Assembly: GCA_000711775.1 (NCBI GenBank)
Contig: ARYC01001317.1
Coordinates: 41,053 to 105,052, forward strand
Reading direction: 5' to 3'
DNA from: Oxytricha trifallax
Lineage: Eukaryota; Ciliophora; Spirotrichea; Sporadotrichida; Oxytrichidae
DNA: 64,000 bases
How positions within the stretch are numbered: the first letter of the stretch is position 1; each line of letters opens with the position of its first letter. Below the pieces are notes generated by a model, which saw only the letters and a list, made by a program, of their open reading frames with translations, ran no database searches and was not told the DNA's origin. Below are positions 12,346 to 24,570 of the stretch, in pieces. Position numbers and translations under genes: made by a program.

Positions 12346-13791
12346 TCAAACAAATTTAATCTGCTTGTCTTTGCTGTATCTCTTGAATCTAGCTCCCTAT
12401 AGTGGCTCAAGTATGTCTTCTAAGGATTATCTAGGATATGAAGGACCTCTCACGATTATCATCTCTACTATGATTTTTATTTCTTCTCAGACATCTTCTT
12501 ACTTTATATGCTACTAACCTAAGCTAATTGATTGTTTTTCATGCTTAGTACCAAAGTAAGACATGCTTCTATGTCACTTTTTAATATGAAAGCAGCAACT
12601 GCCCATACATCCCACTAAACAGAGCCATTTGTCCACTTCTCTCTGATTGGGAAGTATCCTGGTGTCCCAAGAACCTTTGCTAATGTTACAATCTCTTACC
12701 TTAAGGCTCTATTTAAATCGATAACTACAACTTCTAAAAGACAGAGGTTGAGCTTCACATTTTCAGGCTTTAGATCTCTAAGAACATATCCAAGTTCATG
12801 CAACTCCTAGACACCCTTAATCATAACTGAAAGTATATCAATCAAATCATCCGGATATCTGTTTTGATATAGATAGTCTCTTAGATTCATTTCATATTTC
12901 TTAAGCCTTAGTGCAATGAACCCAAAGCCTAAAATAACACCGTTTAGCTTAAGCAAGTTCTTACAATCTCTTTTTTAAGCTTCTCTAAGAACGATATATT
13001 CGTTAGCAAACTCATTCTAATACTTTTCATTCTTAATGATATAGCTGAAAGGATATACCTTTTATGCAACCTCATCGACTACTATAAGTTTTACCTTCCT
13101 AGGCACATTTATTTTCAAGTAGTTTTCTATACATCTGCTTAGATCAACAGCATTAAATTCAGGAATACATAGCTCTCGCATAGAATCATGCTAAAAATGT
13201 ATTGCCTGCAGGTTGAATCATTGACTCATATCGTTTCTGCCTCTTGAGCTTTTCTTACTACTCTCTTAAAGATTCAAGAGTTTTAGACTTTCTCTTGGCA
13301 GGTATAAGTTTTTAAATCTCTTAATCTTACATTAAAAACTCGCTTAAATGATGCTTCTGCATGTGTCTTTTAACTTTAGCTGGGTGTGTGTAAGACTTCA
13401 TGCAAGTCGTGCACTCATACCTGCCATCAACCTTATCATGCTTGAAATAAATCTTCGCTTTACCAGAATGTATTTCTTTAATATGCCTCTTCAAGCTCTA
13501 CTCAGTTGAGAAGAAGTTTTAACAATCATTGCATTCAAAGTGTTTTTATTTTTCAATTGGTTGCTGTTCTTTTAGCTCCTCAACATATTCAATTTATGTT
13601 TAAAGTCCTATCTCTGTTCTCCCCTTCTAGTTAGATACTTCAATTTTGAAGACCTCTGCTTCAAACTCAAGAGCTCTTAACTCTACTTCCCTCTCAATAT
13701 AAATAACTTCTTGCTTTTTAGTGGTGCCAAAGTTTAGCTATGATTAACCATTGCCAAGAGAGATTGCTTTACGATTTAAGTTAGCCGCCAT
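12346..13791 (-). CDS. TBE 57-kDa C2H2 zinc-finger and kinase-like protein, copy 2
   Basis: 1446 nt from MAANLNRKAISLG to KFV-TGA, the same span as the intact copy at 25134-26582. Two C2H2 fingers lie around residues 120-180; a kinase-like domain fills the C-terminal half. The catalytic-loop His is changed (LRDLKPEN rather than HRDLKPEN) and the following metal-binding DF becomes DL, so kinase activity is doubtful. I did not see an obvious frame break, but did not check every codon. Role in transposition unknown; DNA binding by the fingers is inferred. Confidence 0.85.
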
Positions 13792-14350
13792 GTTTAAAAT
13801 CAAATTATATTTGTATTATAAAGCTCTAATAACCTCTCTAGTAATAGCAACTATGTATAGGAGTTGGCACTGCAGCACTAATGGTTGAATTGAAGTGTTA
13901 GAGATCAAATTTATACTTAGTTTATAACTATAAATTTTCTAATTTCATGCTTAATATTTTAATTTTGGTACTAACTTAGATAATATTCAGGTTGGTACTG
14001 GTACCAATTAGGTTCTAACCATTTTGGAACTTTTCCATTAAAACCTCATTAGTTTAAACAAGGTACTAATTAAGTTTTAGTACTTTAAATTGGTACCAAT
14101 TAAAATTAAACCAGATTAGTACCAGTACTAATTAAATTTAAACAAATTTAGTACTAATTTAATGGAACTAAATTGATAAAAATGGAGCTCCATCTCTGAA
14201 GTTTGTTACAGCTTCTGCCAACTTTCTCCACGTATCCTTACCAGGTTGACCTCCTATAAGATACTCATATTTAATACTAAGATTTTAACAGTAGGATCCT
14301 GAACTCTATATTTTAAAATTTGAATTTCAATAACAAGAGAAGGAGCAAGG

Positions 14351-15141
14351 ATGGAATCTATAAATACTGCAATGAAGAGAGTTGAAGCTTAAGAAATGAT
14401 CTCAAGATTTAGAAGCAAGGAAGATCTCTATCGATACCTCACTCAGCATGGTAAGCATGTGACATATACTTAATCATATACTATAGTGGGTTTATTCCTT
14501 CCAACGATGGAAGGTACCAAAATCTCATTTCTAAGAGCGATACTCTGTGATGAGAAGAAAGCCTTCAAAAACAATGAAATTAAGTTGATAGAAATACCAA
14601 ACTACCCAGAGATTTCAGTCACTAATCTCTACGATGATGCGATGAAAGATGAAGAGTTGGAAGTTTATCTTCCTACCAAGAAACAACTCTCTAACAAACT
14701 TCCAGAAAGGAGCTTCTTCTTTGGTGTTCTTGGCACTTTAAGAGAGAGCTATCTCAGAGAGATCATTGAAGAAGCTCACAAGAAACGCTACTCTATTTCT
14801 CCTGAAGATTAAAAGAAGCAAGGCATACTAATAAGCGAGACCTGGCTTGCGGAGCTTAAGAAGCATCCATACCTCTCTAGTAAGCTTTGACACATAACTT
14901 TGTAGGGAAACCTGGAACTGGTATATTGCTAATGAAAGAACATGCAAAGGTTCACAGAGAGAGAAAGTCATAGACTATTCATGAAGTGAGCAAGAGACTT
15001 TATAAAGATTTTTAAAAGCCAGATGAAATGAACATAGATGCAGGAGCTGGCACTAAGAGAAGAAATATGGGCCCAAGCAAGCCATAAGAAGAGGAGAAGA
15101 AAGAGAAGGCAAACCCCTTTATGGGTTAGTATAATATGTGA
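14351..15141 (+). CDS. TBE 22-kDa ORF, copy 2 (looks intact, two very short introns)
   Basis: Starts MESINTAMKRVEAQEMISRF. Intron 1 is 14451-14486 (36 nt, GTAAGC...TATAG) and intron 2 is 14880-14905 (26 nt, GTAAGC...TGTAG). Removing both gives one frame of 242 residues ending at TGA. Three exon-1/exon-2 joins in other copies keep the same phase, which supports the introns. No known domain. The tail has a charged, Lys/Glu-rich MNIDAGAGTKRR segment. Convergent with the transposase, which starts its stop codon only a few bases away at 15148. Confidence 0.85.
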
Positions 15142-15147
15142 ACTTAT

Positions 15148-16190
15148 TCATTCATTTAAATCTAAAACTTATTTATAAACATTCATTCTTCCTTCTCTCG
15201 CACACACTGTTGTCTTATCTATGCTTACTCTCTTGCAGCTACTCTGAATCAAGTCTACTGTATCTATAGGCAAGTCATGCATTAGGTGATATAGCAGCAG
15301 TTTCTTGTAGTGGGTCTTGATTTAACTCCAGTAGAATTCAATTCCATTAAATTAAGGGCTGTAAGGAACATTGTATACAGGAGTAATGTTTAACTCTTCA
15401 TAAGCTTTCTTAGACTCCTTAGTCTTATGAACTGAGAGGTTGTAAACAAACAGGATGATCTCTTAATCATTGTATTTATCTCTCAGCTTATGTAGGAACT
15501 CTATATACTACTCTCGCTTAATAGAGCGAGGGTAAATAGCATAACTCTCTAAACCTGAATCGTCACTAATACCTGCTAAAATTGCATGGTTTACAACCTT
15601 AAATTTCTAATCGTAGACTTATATATTATCAAACTTCTTATACCAAGACTTATTTATAAAGGTGCTGAATTTAAATACAGCTTCATCAGCGTGTATGAAC
15701 TTGATGTTATTGTCAATAGCACTCTGCATTTAATCATATATATAGTTTAATTTATTACTATAAAATGGCACTGTAAAATCAATCACTCTCTTCACTCTGT
15801 TGACAGTCTTGAAAGAAATACCATTTCTTCTATAAATGTTGGCTATAGTCTAAGGAGAGATACGCTGTCAGGAAACTTACGATGAAAAATCACTCCTCGC
15901 TAATCTAGTGGAAAATGTGCCCAATACTTTAAAGTCTTCGAATCACAGAGGTAGTCAATATGATGCGGTTAGAACTTTTATTTTCTTGCAGGATGCTTTC
16001 AAGTGCCTGAAATATAATGCTAAACAGCCAACAACCAATGATACCTAACTGTTGAGGCACTCTTGCACAGAAGTTTTGCTAAAGCTGCTTAATTCATTAC
16101 AGGTTTGATTAAGTCTATATTAATACTTGTACCATACCTAAGCTTAAGCAGTAAATCTAAATGTTGCTCATCATAAATAGACCCTAAATT
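15148..16190 (-). pseudogene. TBE 42-kDa DDE transposase, copy 2 (catalytic Asp lost)
   Basis: Tc1/mariner-IS630-type DDE transposase. First catalytic Asp is in FIHADEAVF, third residue in NGIEFYWS. The second Asp, in LFVDN in all sister copies, is Tyr here (LFVYN; codon 15442-15444, GAC to TAC). In addition there is an in-frame TGA after HYISGT and a one-base deletion near 15866 (before the SPQTIANIYRR block). It cannot encode an active enzyme as read. The N-terminal start is uncertain because no ATG lies clearly upstream of YDEQHLDLLLKLRYG. Confidence 0.88.
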
Positions 16191-16304
16191 CGCTAATTTC
16201 TATTTCTCATTTTGTAAATTGACCAAATTTCTCTCCTAACCCCAACAATACCCTACAAATCCAAGCACCTATAAACCCCACTAAGGGTTTTTTGGGTTTT
16301 GATT

Positions 16305-17506
16305 CTTAAAATGTTCCCATATGTTTTATAGGGTTTAATTCTCTAGTATTAAGGAAGATTCCCGTTATTAGTGCCTTCCTTAAGGTCATTTTAGCTGGTC
16401 AGAAATTATCAGAATGTGACGTCATTAGGGAAAAAGTTATCAATAATATAGTTGAAACAAATTTGAGGGTTAGATACCTTATTTTATTGAATCTCTTGCT
16501 GCTGACTTTCAATTATTTATCATCTTTTGTGATTAATTAATTGAATAGCTCCCTTAGTTTTAATCTTAATAAGAGTCTTCTTCTTATCCACTGTTTGGTT
16601 GAACAGAATGCGATATGTGCAAGCTGGATAATGACATTAAATTATAGGTGATAAGACTAAGATCATGTAAGCTAGAGATAACTGGCGAAATCGACTTGAT
16701 TGAATGAATAAAGTGGTACCTAGTACTAGCACTAAGGATTTGGGATTCCATGTAAAGAGCTTAAACTATCTTATCATGTTCCAAAGTTAGTTCGCAAATT
16801 AAATTGCTTTTTATTTCAATGCTCTAAAAATATAAACTTAATAGATTTGCTTTCTGAAAGTTACATATTGATTAAAATGATAATTTAATAATTTTATAAT
16901 ATGTCTAAATCAGCAAATAAATTATATATTATGCAAAGAGTTAATCAAAAATGTATTGATATAATTTGAACATATAATTCAAAATGTTATTTAAAAACGT
17001 TAGAAATATTTAAAAGGTAATTTTTTTCTGTTATTAATATTTGTATAGCATGAGATCAATAAATATAGTTTGGTTAAAAGTATTCACAAATTCAGTTATT
17101 CATCAAATAAAATCGATATAAAAATGAAATCGAGTATTACTTGTCTATATATTTTATATAAAACGAGGGTATAGCATTTTCCTGATCACTTGGAAGACTT
17201 TCTCCATTCTATGTAACTTGGAAAGTAAGGAGTTTTGAGTTTGTATTTTATTACAGTGCTGTAAATATATGAAGAGCTCATCACTTATTTTTCAGATAAT
17301 TAAGACCTTTCTTTCCAAAGTGAACTCCTTCATTTTTATATTACAACTATTCATTGATGTTTGAAAAGTGTAAATTACTCTAATAAGAAACTAATGACAA
17401 TAAATAGAGTGAAAAATAGATGACTATAAGAATAATAAAAACGATTAAAACATAACTTTTCACTAGAAGTAAAAAATGGAAATTTGATAACAGTTAAATT
17501 GTTTAC
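16305..17506. other. AT-rich spacer with a weak coding island
   Basis: AT-rich DNA. A piece at about 16500-16700 read on the minus strand gives CHYPACTYRILFNQTVDKKK, protein-like but without a recognised domain. Confidence 0.35.
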
Positions 17507-17626
17507 AAACTCCTTCACTTTTATCTCAATTTTTTCATACTAAAGTTCCTTAGTCTTTTATTGAGGTTCTACTATGAAATGTCTGTCCTGTTGCCTCTAC
17601 TGCTCTTACCTAGTTTGGGCTTCTGT
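17507..17626 (-). CDS. Possible terminal exon of an unknown gene
   Basis: On the minus strand a T-rich tract ending in AG at about 17627 precedes KPKLGKSSRGNRTDISQQNL, which ends at a TGA near 17507. A basic C-terminal exon is plausible. Short, no domain. Confidence 0.35.
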
Positions 17627-19328
17627 AAAAAAAATTAAGATATATTAGTTGCAACTTACATTCTTTTTAAGTGCATAAAGGCTCTACTTTCGTGATCATA
17701 TATAAGTTTCCATTTTCTTATAATTAATTTCTATTTAATTTATAAATTCTCGATTAATTTATATAAATCATCTTAAAGATATTTTATGAAGAGTCATTTA
17801 GATTCCTATTAAAAATCCATATACATTGAAGAAGTAAATATAATATTTTTACTTCAAAGGTTAAAATAATATTTTTTTAGGAATGCATTCGACTCGAGAA
17901 TTAGTTAATCAATTCCACAATCTTCTAAAAGAAAAATTAGTCATTTAAATTACATTTTAAAAATCTCCTAATCTTATCAGAATATCGAATTTCATCTATT
18001 AACATTTTATTAGTGACTGCTACCTGCATCTTTGCTTTTAATGTAAATTGTATCTATTTTATGCCATTTTTTAAATCCATAGATCTTGTCAATTGATAAA
18101 ATGTCTTAGAAATTCTCCCCGATGCTCAAAGGATCATAGTATTTTATATCTTCCCATCATATTCTTAATAAGACTGGTATTGAAAATAGGAGAAGGATAT
18201 TTTATTAATGAAAATGGTATTGGTGGAATGATCCTCAACTTACTGCTTTAAGCATAAAAAAGGAGGTGAGAATCCTCTTCTAGTTGTTTTTTCGAGACTC
18301 ATAATCTTCATAGTGAGAAAGGAATTCTTATATTATAATCTCTCATAATTCTTGTAGAAAAATCTTAAGATTTGACAAAAGTTTCACTCAATAATATTTT
18401 TGTAATTTTTTAATTATATTATAATTCAAGACATCAAATTTACTTATTATTAATTAAGTAGAGTTTAAAAACAATTTTTAATAATATTTTATAAATTTGA
18501 GAATAGCTCAAGCTTTCAATATTTTTTAAGTTAGTTATATACAGGTATCGGAGTAAAAGGGATAATGTTAGCTTTAAAATAGACATATTTTTTATTGTTC
18601 TTTCAGAATAAATATATAATTTTAATGGGGCATAATTGAATTAATCTGGGCAAGATGCTAAAGTCGATATATTTTTTGCAAAAATGGTTTCTTATTAAGT
18701 AATTGATTGTTCTTTATCTATTTATCACCTAAAATTAATTATAATAATATTGAAAATATGATTCCTCAAATAACTTACTGCCTCAGATTATTTAGTGCAT
18801 CAATAAGTGTATCCCTCAATTATATCTAAAAGAGTAAGTAGGTAAATTTATAGATAAATGAATAGAAACTACATTTCTCCGATGCTTCAATAATAAGTCA
18901 AATTTAATCTGTAAGTGTGTGTATTTTAATTTTGACCTATTCCGGATGTAATAAAGGAATTTATTAGTTTAAGGTTAAATATCCATACTATTCATCAAAC
19001 TAATCTATATTTTTATAAATTTATAAGTCATAAAATAATAATTTTTAAGTGTAAAAGAGTAATTATTAATAATATAGTCAACTGCTAAAAGTAAATACCA
19101 AATAAATTTATCTAAATTGGGAACATTTTTTCATTCACTATCCACTTTTATCGTAGATTTTTGTATTTTACAATTAAATTTTTCTTCAAACTAACACTGT
19201 TTATCAAATAAATGACTGGTGTCACTCAAGAATAATTTTGGAATTCAAATTTTTATTTAAACTTGGATTTAAGTACGTCAAAAGTGCCAGCTAATTTTCT
19301 CAAGATTATATTAACAATTAATTTTCAG
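17627..19328. other. AT-rich spacer
   Basis: No supportable gene, RNA or repeat seen. Confidence 0.4.
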
Positions 19329-19520
19329 AGACCAATAAACCAAGCTTTTAAGCAAGTAAATCCCTTAATAAATACTCAGGCAGTACAGGAGGACTCAAAT
19401 CTTTAAGGAAAGAATATTGAGTAATCTCAAATTAATTTTAACATATCACTCTTTAATAATAAATCAAACCAGAAATCTAGTTGTGAAATATCTCAGAATG
19501 AAATGACGAGGCTGTCATGA
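19329..19520 (+). CDS. Exon-like Asn/Gln-rich segment
   Basis: Begins after a pyrimidine-rich tract ending TTTTCAG and reads RPINQAFKQVNPLINTQAVQ, continuing open to a TGA near 19518. Rich in Asn, Gln and Ser. Could be an exon or a chance open frame. It runs into the edge of the remnant at 19500-20000. Confidence 0.35.
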
Positions 19521-20000
19521 AGACATAAATCTCTGTAAAATATTGATCAGCTTCAGTATCACCTCCACTCGTAATGACAATGTATGCACATAGTCGACTT
19601 TAAGGATGTGGTCTCAGAGTCTACAAGATTTAGCTCTGCTAAAGATCGCTAAAAATGAGCTTCTAGGTCTACCGCTCCTGAGAATTTAGTCTGTCCTTTC
19701 GCTGTTGTAGCTTCAGTCCCCATTGGAGGAGAAATATTTTATCTTTGGATTCTCTAGTTCTAACCTTCATACTGCTCATTATCACATAGGAAGCAAAATC
19801 CACTCCAAGAATCTCATCTATGGCAAGAAACCGTTAATGTACAGTCTCTCAGAAGGACATAGGAACTGATAGTTTGAACCAAACCTAAATGCCCTTTATA
19901 CAATGGACTCTGCCCCTCCGTACCCACAGAAGGCCTGAGTATGATAAAAAGCTATATTAGAAAGCCGTCAGACACGGACCCTTTCTGTCACCAATCTGAA
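19490..20000 (-). pseudogene. Remnant of the DDE-linked block seen at 61 kb
   Basis: GC-richer island. On the minus strand it gives LSNIAFYHTQAF, GTEATTAKGQ and VFMTA in different frames, matching LSNRAFYYTKAY, GTEANTAKGQ and FHFMTA of 60.9-61.5 kb in the same order. The frame slips and TGA codons mark it as degraded. The homologous block at 61 kb lies directly upstream of a DDE transposase, so this is probably a solo piece of that element family. Product unknown. Confidence 0.6.
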
Positions 20001-22195
20001 AATATCTTCATAAATTAATAATTACTCAAATTCTAATTATTGTAAAAATAGAAATTTTTCAGAATTTATTTTCAAATTTTATCTTTAAAATTTATCAAAT
20101 AGTGGTAGTTTATTTTCTTCCTTTCTAAACTTTAAAAAAATAACTTTTGTGTTTATATTATAAACTGTATCTGTTATTAATGCTAATATCGAATAGATGA
20201 AGAGGTTTACATTTGAAGAAAATGAAAAAGTTAGAAATGATTAAAAGACTTGGAAGATTACTTAAATACTAAAGTATGAAAAATCATATTTTCTTAATGA
20301 TAAAATACTTCATTTGTAATTGAAAAAATAGATATATAAATAAAATTATTAATCAAATCTAATAGGAATATTTAAATGATCCATGTAAAGTCTTTTAGAA
20401 AAACAAAAAACTTATGTAAAAATTTGCTTAATACACCATTAAAGTGCATCTGTCTATTGATAATTTCAATAAAGTCATTGTCTTTTTTTAACATTTATGT
20501 TTTTAAATTATTCACGTTTAAATTTCATATTATCATATCCAGGCACCACCATTATTAAAGAATTTTATTCACAAAGATATTTTTACTGATTTATTTGCGT
20601 ACTTGAAAATTTTAAAACTGTGATTATTATAATCTTTGATCTCTCTCCTATAGCCATATTATCAAGATACAATAAAAGCAAAGAATTAAAGATAAAGCCG
20701 TCATTTTTATGTGATTTTAGCAAGAAAAAAGGCTGAATAGATGATGGTAGTATCGAGTTATTAAGAAATAATGGAGAAATGATAATAAATTGATACAAAT
20801 TATAGGTGTCGAGACTAAATTTTAGTGTTAAACATTTGGCTATTACTTACTTTTGATTTTTTATTAAAATCATCTTATTTATCTATTTAAATGATACTTA
20901 GAACTCAAATTTCAATAAATTTGATTTTAGATCCTGCAATTTTATTTTAACTTTTCTTATTGCTATATTTTTTAATTTAAAAACGAAGATAATTTGATTT
21001 TGAGCTCTATCCTATTTTTTTGAATGCTTTTCCATGGAAAAGCATTCAACTATTTCTAAGCGCTCTAAATATTGATTATTATAAAAATATCATTGCCTTA
21101 GAATTTAAATTCAAAAGCTATCTAAAATGAATAGATTTTAAAATTCTAATTTAATATATTTTTTCTAAATCAAATATAATCCTAAAATAATTTTGCTGTT
21201 TCTTTAAAAAATTTAAGTGTATATATCCTTATAAGCCATTTCAGAACGAATATATCAATTAAGATCATTTTATTTAAAAATAAATTTATATTGGCTTTAA
21301 TTAAATTTAATCAGACTCAAATAATATTTACACACATGATTGGTTTATGATATAACAATTTTTACTTATTAAATAAAATGTTGTTATTTTTGTTTTTAAA
21401 AATTAAAAGCTAAAAAATCCAATTAAAATTCTAATTTAACTTAATTTATCTTAAATATTTATACTTATTCTTAAATGGTTGAAAATTTTTATTTATTTTT
21501 TGGCATTAATTTTATATTTATAATTTAATTAATTATCTCTAATAATTTGATAAAAATGAAATTTAAATATAATAATCAATATTTTAGCGAATGTGATTCG
21601 TTTTTCCATAATTATCAATGAATTCTAATTAATTCACTTTAAAATTAAATTATCATTTTATTTAATAATTTTACATACATTTATTTAAATGGCATTCTTC
21701 CCATCACAGATATATAGATGTTTATAATTTGCGTGTTTAATATATTAATAAAATTTATTTTAAATATTGCTCTAAACTCTGTTGTTTTTTCTTAGCTAAT
21801 TAATCTTGAAAGTGAACTCAATCTTTCAAAGAATTGTTTTAAGCATTTTGGTTTATTTTTAGTTTATTCGTTTAAAAAGTTTACTTAAAAGCTAATGTTT
21901 TTTATTCATTAAATTGATGCTAAATTAAAAATATTGCTATTTTGTGTTGAAATAAATGAATTACTTGAATTGTTACATTTTATCTAATAACTAAATTTTT
22001 TTATTGATATTATTATACTAATAATAATCATATTTTAAGGTCTATTTACAAATTATAGTTATAAAATTATTATGCTATTTACTATAAAGATGTTGAAATA
22101 AAGTGAAAGGAAATTTGAAATACTTACTTTTATTTATTAATTAATTACACTTAATAGGCATTACTCATAGTTTATTAATCAGTTTAATTATTTTC
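20001..22195. other. AT-rich spacer with one perfect 30-bp palindrome
   Basis: Extremely AT-rich, no gene seen. Contains a perfect 30-bp palindrome centred on CCATGG at 21020-21049 (listed separately). Confidence 0.45.
21020..21049. repeat. Perfect 30-bp palindrome
   Basis: Spacerless inverted repeat with half-site TTGAATGCTTTTCCA. It stands alone in AT-rich spacer; no ORF is adjacent. Could be a binding site or the collapsed ends of an excised element. Confidence 0.8.
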
Positions 22196-22604
22196 AGGTA
22201 ACAAGTTTTTGCTTCGGCAGATGCCACCCGAGGGTCATTGTCCTTCTTGATATTCTCTTATTCTAGCTTTATTTCTTATTCATAGCGCCGCTAAATCTCA
22301 GTGGCTTTAGTCTTAGAGATAATGCGTTTGATGTTATTAACTAGGGATTAGGGGATGAAGGGGTTCTCATTAAACATCTTGATTGTGAAGCTGAAGAGCT
22401 ATTCCTAGATTGAAAGTATAACCTTCTGGAATTTCTTCTCCACCCAGTCTGTGTTGAGGTCATCTCAAACAATAAGCGGCTCTTCTTAATTTTGTTGCCT
22501 TCCATCTGCAATTATCAATGTTTTAAAATGGGCCAGTTTCGCTCTTGAAACCTCAATCACAACCCAAGAATGGGCAGCTTATACTATCTCACTCTCTTCT
22601 TCTG
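22196..22604 (-). CDS. Unrecognised coding island, interrupted by TBE copy 3
   Basis: The minus frame opens right at the TBE copy 3 boundary (SPEEESEIVQAAHSWVVIEV) and continues for about 130 codons through DLNTDWVEKKFQKV and NPFIPQSLVNNIKRIISKTK. A single in-frame TGA (22465-22467) sits between PLIV and DDLN; a Trp there would read naturally. The protein is mixed charged with a Glu/Lys-rich C-terminal part. No family recognised. TBE copy 3 probably inserted inside or at the edge of this gene. Confidence 0.55.
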
Positions 22605-22748
22605 GAGATTCAAAACCCCAAAACCCCTTAGTGAGGTTTATAAGTGCTTTGATTTGTAGGGTATAGTTGGGGTCTTATTGGGGTTAGTAGAGAAATTAGG
22701 CCAATTTGCAAAAGGAGAAATAGAAATTAGCGAAATCTAGGGTCTATT

Positions 22749-23774
22749 TATGATGAGAAATATTTAGATTTACTGCTTAAGCTGAGATATGGTACGAGTA
22801 TTAATATAGACTAAGTCAAACCAGTAATGAATTATACAGCTATAGCAAAGCTCCTGTGCAAGAGTGCCTCAACAGTTAGGTATCATTGCTTGTTAGCAGT
22901 TTAGCATTATACTTCAGGCACATGAAGCATCCTGCAAGAAAATAAAAGTTCTCACAGCACCATATTGACTACCTCTGTGATTCGAAGACTTTAAAGTATT
23001 GGCACACTTTCCACTAGACTAGCGAGCTGTCATGTTTCATCGCAAGTTTCCTGACATGCGTATCTCTCCATAAACTATAGCCAACATTTATAGAAGAAAT
23101 AGTATTACTTTCAAGACTGTCAACAGAGTGAAGAGAGTGATTGATTTTACAGTGCAATCCTATAGTAATAATTTAAACTATATATATGATTAAATGCAGA
23201 GGCCTATTGAAAATAACATCAAGTTCATACACGCTGATGAAGCTGTGTTTACCTTCAACACCTTTATTAATAAATCTTGGTATAAGAAGTATGATAATAT
23301 AAAAGTCTACGATTAGAAAGGAAAGGTTGTAACCCATGCAATTTTAGCAGGTATTAGTGAAGACTCTGGCTTAGAAAGTTATGTTATTCATCCTCGCTCT
23401 ATTAAGCGAGAGTAGTACATAGAGTTCCTACATAAGCTGAGAGATAAATACAACGATTAGAGATCATCCTGTTTGTTGACAACCTCTCAGTTCATAAGAC
23501 TAAGGAGTCTAAGAAAGCTTATGAAGAGTTAAACATTACTCCTGTATACAATGTTCCTTACAGCCCTTAATTTAATGGAATTGAATTCTACTGGAGTTAA
23601 ATCAAGACCCACTACAAGAAACTACTGCTATATCACCTAATGCATGACCTGCCTATAGATACAGTAGACTTGATTCAGAGTAGCTGCAAGAGGGTAAGCA
23701 TAGAAAAGACAACAGTTTGTGCGAGAGAAGGAAGAATGAATGTTTATAAATAAGTTTTAGATTTAAATGAATGA
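22749..23774 (+). pseudogene. TBE 42-kDa DDE transposase, copy 3 (two frameshifts)
   Basis: Keeps all three catalytic motifs: HADEAVF, LFVDNLSVHKT and NGIEFYWS. Relative to copy 2 one base is missing at about 22926 (after HYTSGT) and one at about 23460 (before EIILFVDN), so the frame breaks twice. These may be real or homopolymer read errors. If errors, this would be the best-preserved transposase in the window. Start codon unclear. Confidence 0.88.
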
Positions 23775-23780
23775 ATAAGT

Positions 23781-24570
23781 TCACATATTAAACTAACCCA
23801 TAAAGGGGTTTGGCTTTTCTTTATTCTCCTCTTCTTATGGCTTGCTTGGGCCCAAATTTCTTCTCTTTGTGCCAGCTCCTGCATCTATGTTCATTTCTTC
23901 TGGCTTTTAAACATCTTTATAAAGTCTCTTGCTCACTTCATAAATAGTCTATGACTTTCTCTCTCTGTGAACCTTCGCATGCTCTTTCATTAGGAATATA
24001 CCAGTTCCAGGTTTCCCTACAAAGTTATGAATAAAAGCTTACGAGAGAGGAATGGATGCTTCTTAAGCTCAGCGAGCCAGGTCTCGCTTATTAGTATGCC
24101 TTACTTCTTTTAATCTTCAGGAGAAATAGAGTACCGTTTTTTGTGAGCTTATTCAATGATCTCTCTAAGAGAACTCTCTCTTAAAGTGCAAAGAACTCCA
24201 AAGAAGAAGCTCCTTTCGGGAAGCTTGTTAGAGAGTTGTTTCTTGGTAGGAAGATAAACTACCAACTCTTCATCTTTCATCACATCCTCGTAGAGATTAG
24301 TAACTGAAATCTCTGGGTAGTTTGGTATATCTATCAACTTTATTTCACTGTTTTTGAAGGCTTTCTTCTCATCGCAGAGTATAGCTTTTAAGAATGAAAT
24401 TTTGGTACCTTCCATCGTTGGAAGGAATAAACCCACTATAGCATATATTAAGTATATGTCACATGCTTACCATGCTAAGTGAGGTATCGATAGAGATCTT
24501 CCTTGCTTCTAAATCTTGAGAATATTTCTTAAGCTTCAACCCTCTTCATTGCAGTACCTATAGATTCCAT
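23781..24570 (-). CDS. TBE 22-kDa ORF, copy 3
   Basis: Same architecture as copy 2: exon 1 from the ATG at 24570, a 35-nt intron (GTAAGC...TATAG), a long exon with GLFLPTMEGTK and NYPEISVTNLYED, a 26-nt intron (GTAAGC...TTGTAG), and a final exon with KPGTGIFLMKEHAK and the MNIDAGAGTKRR tail, ending at TGA 23781-23783. Looks intact. Function unknown. Confidence 0.85.

Larger units (their letters stand above)
12207..16301 (-). mobile_element. TBE transposon copy 2, full length (4095 bp)
   Basis: Full element in reverse orientation. The left end reads CAAAACCCCAAAACCCC and the right end is its decayed inverse. Inverted terminal repeats are about 78 bp. Flanks are ATT on both sides (12204-12206 and 16302-16304), a perfect 3-bp A-N-T duplication as known for TBEs. 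Gene order is 57-kDa (-), 22-kDa (+), 42-kDa (-). The 22-kDa gene looks intact; the transposase does not. Confidence 0.96.

Noticed and set aside
20376-20798. Two short ORFs on opposite strands
   Set aside because: AT-rich background, low-complexity translation, no coding features.
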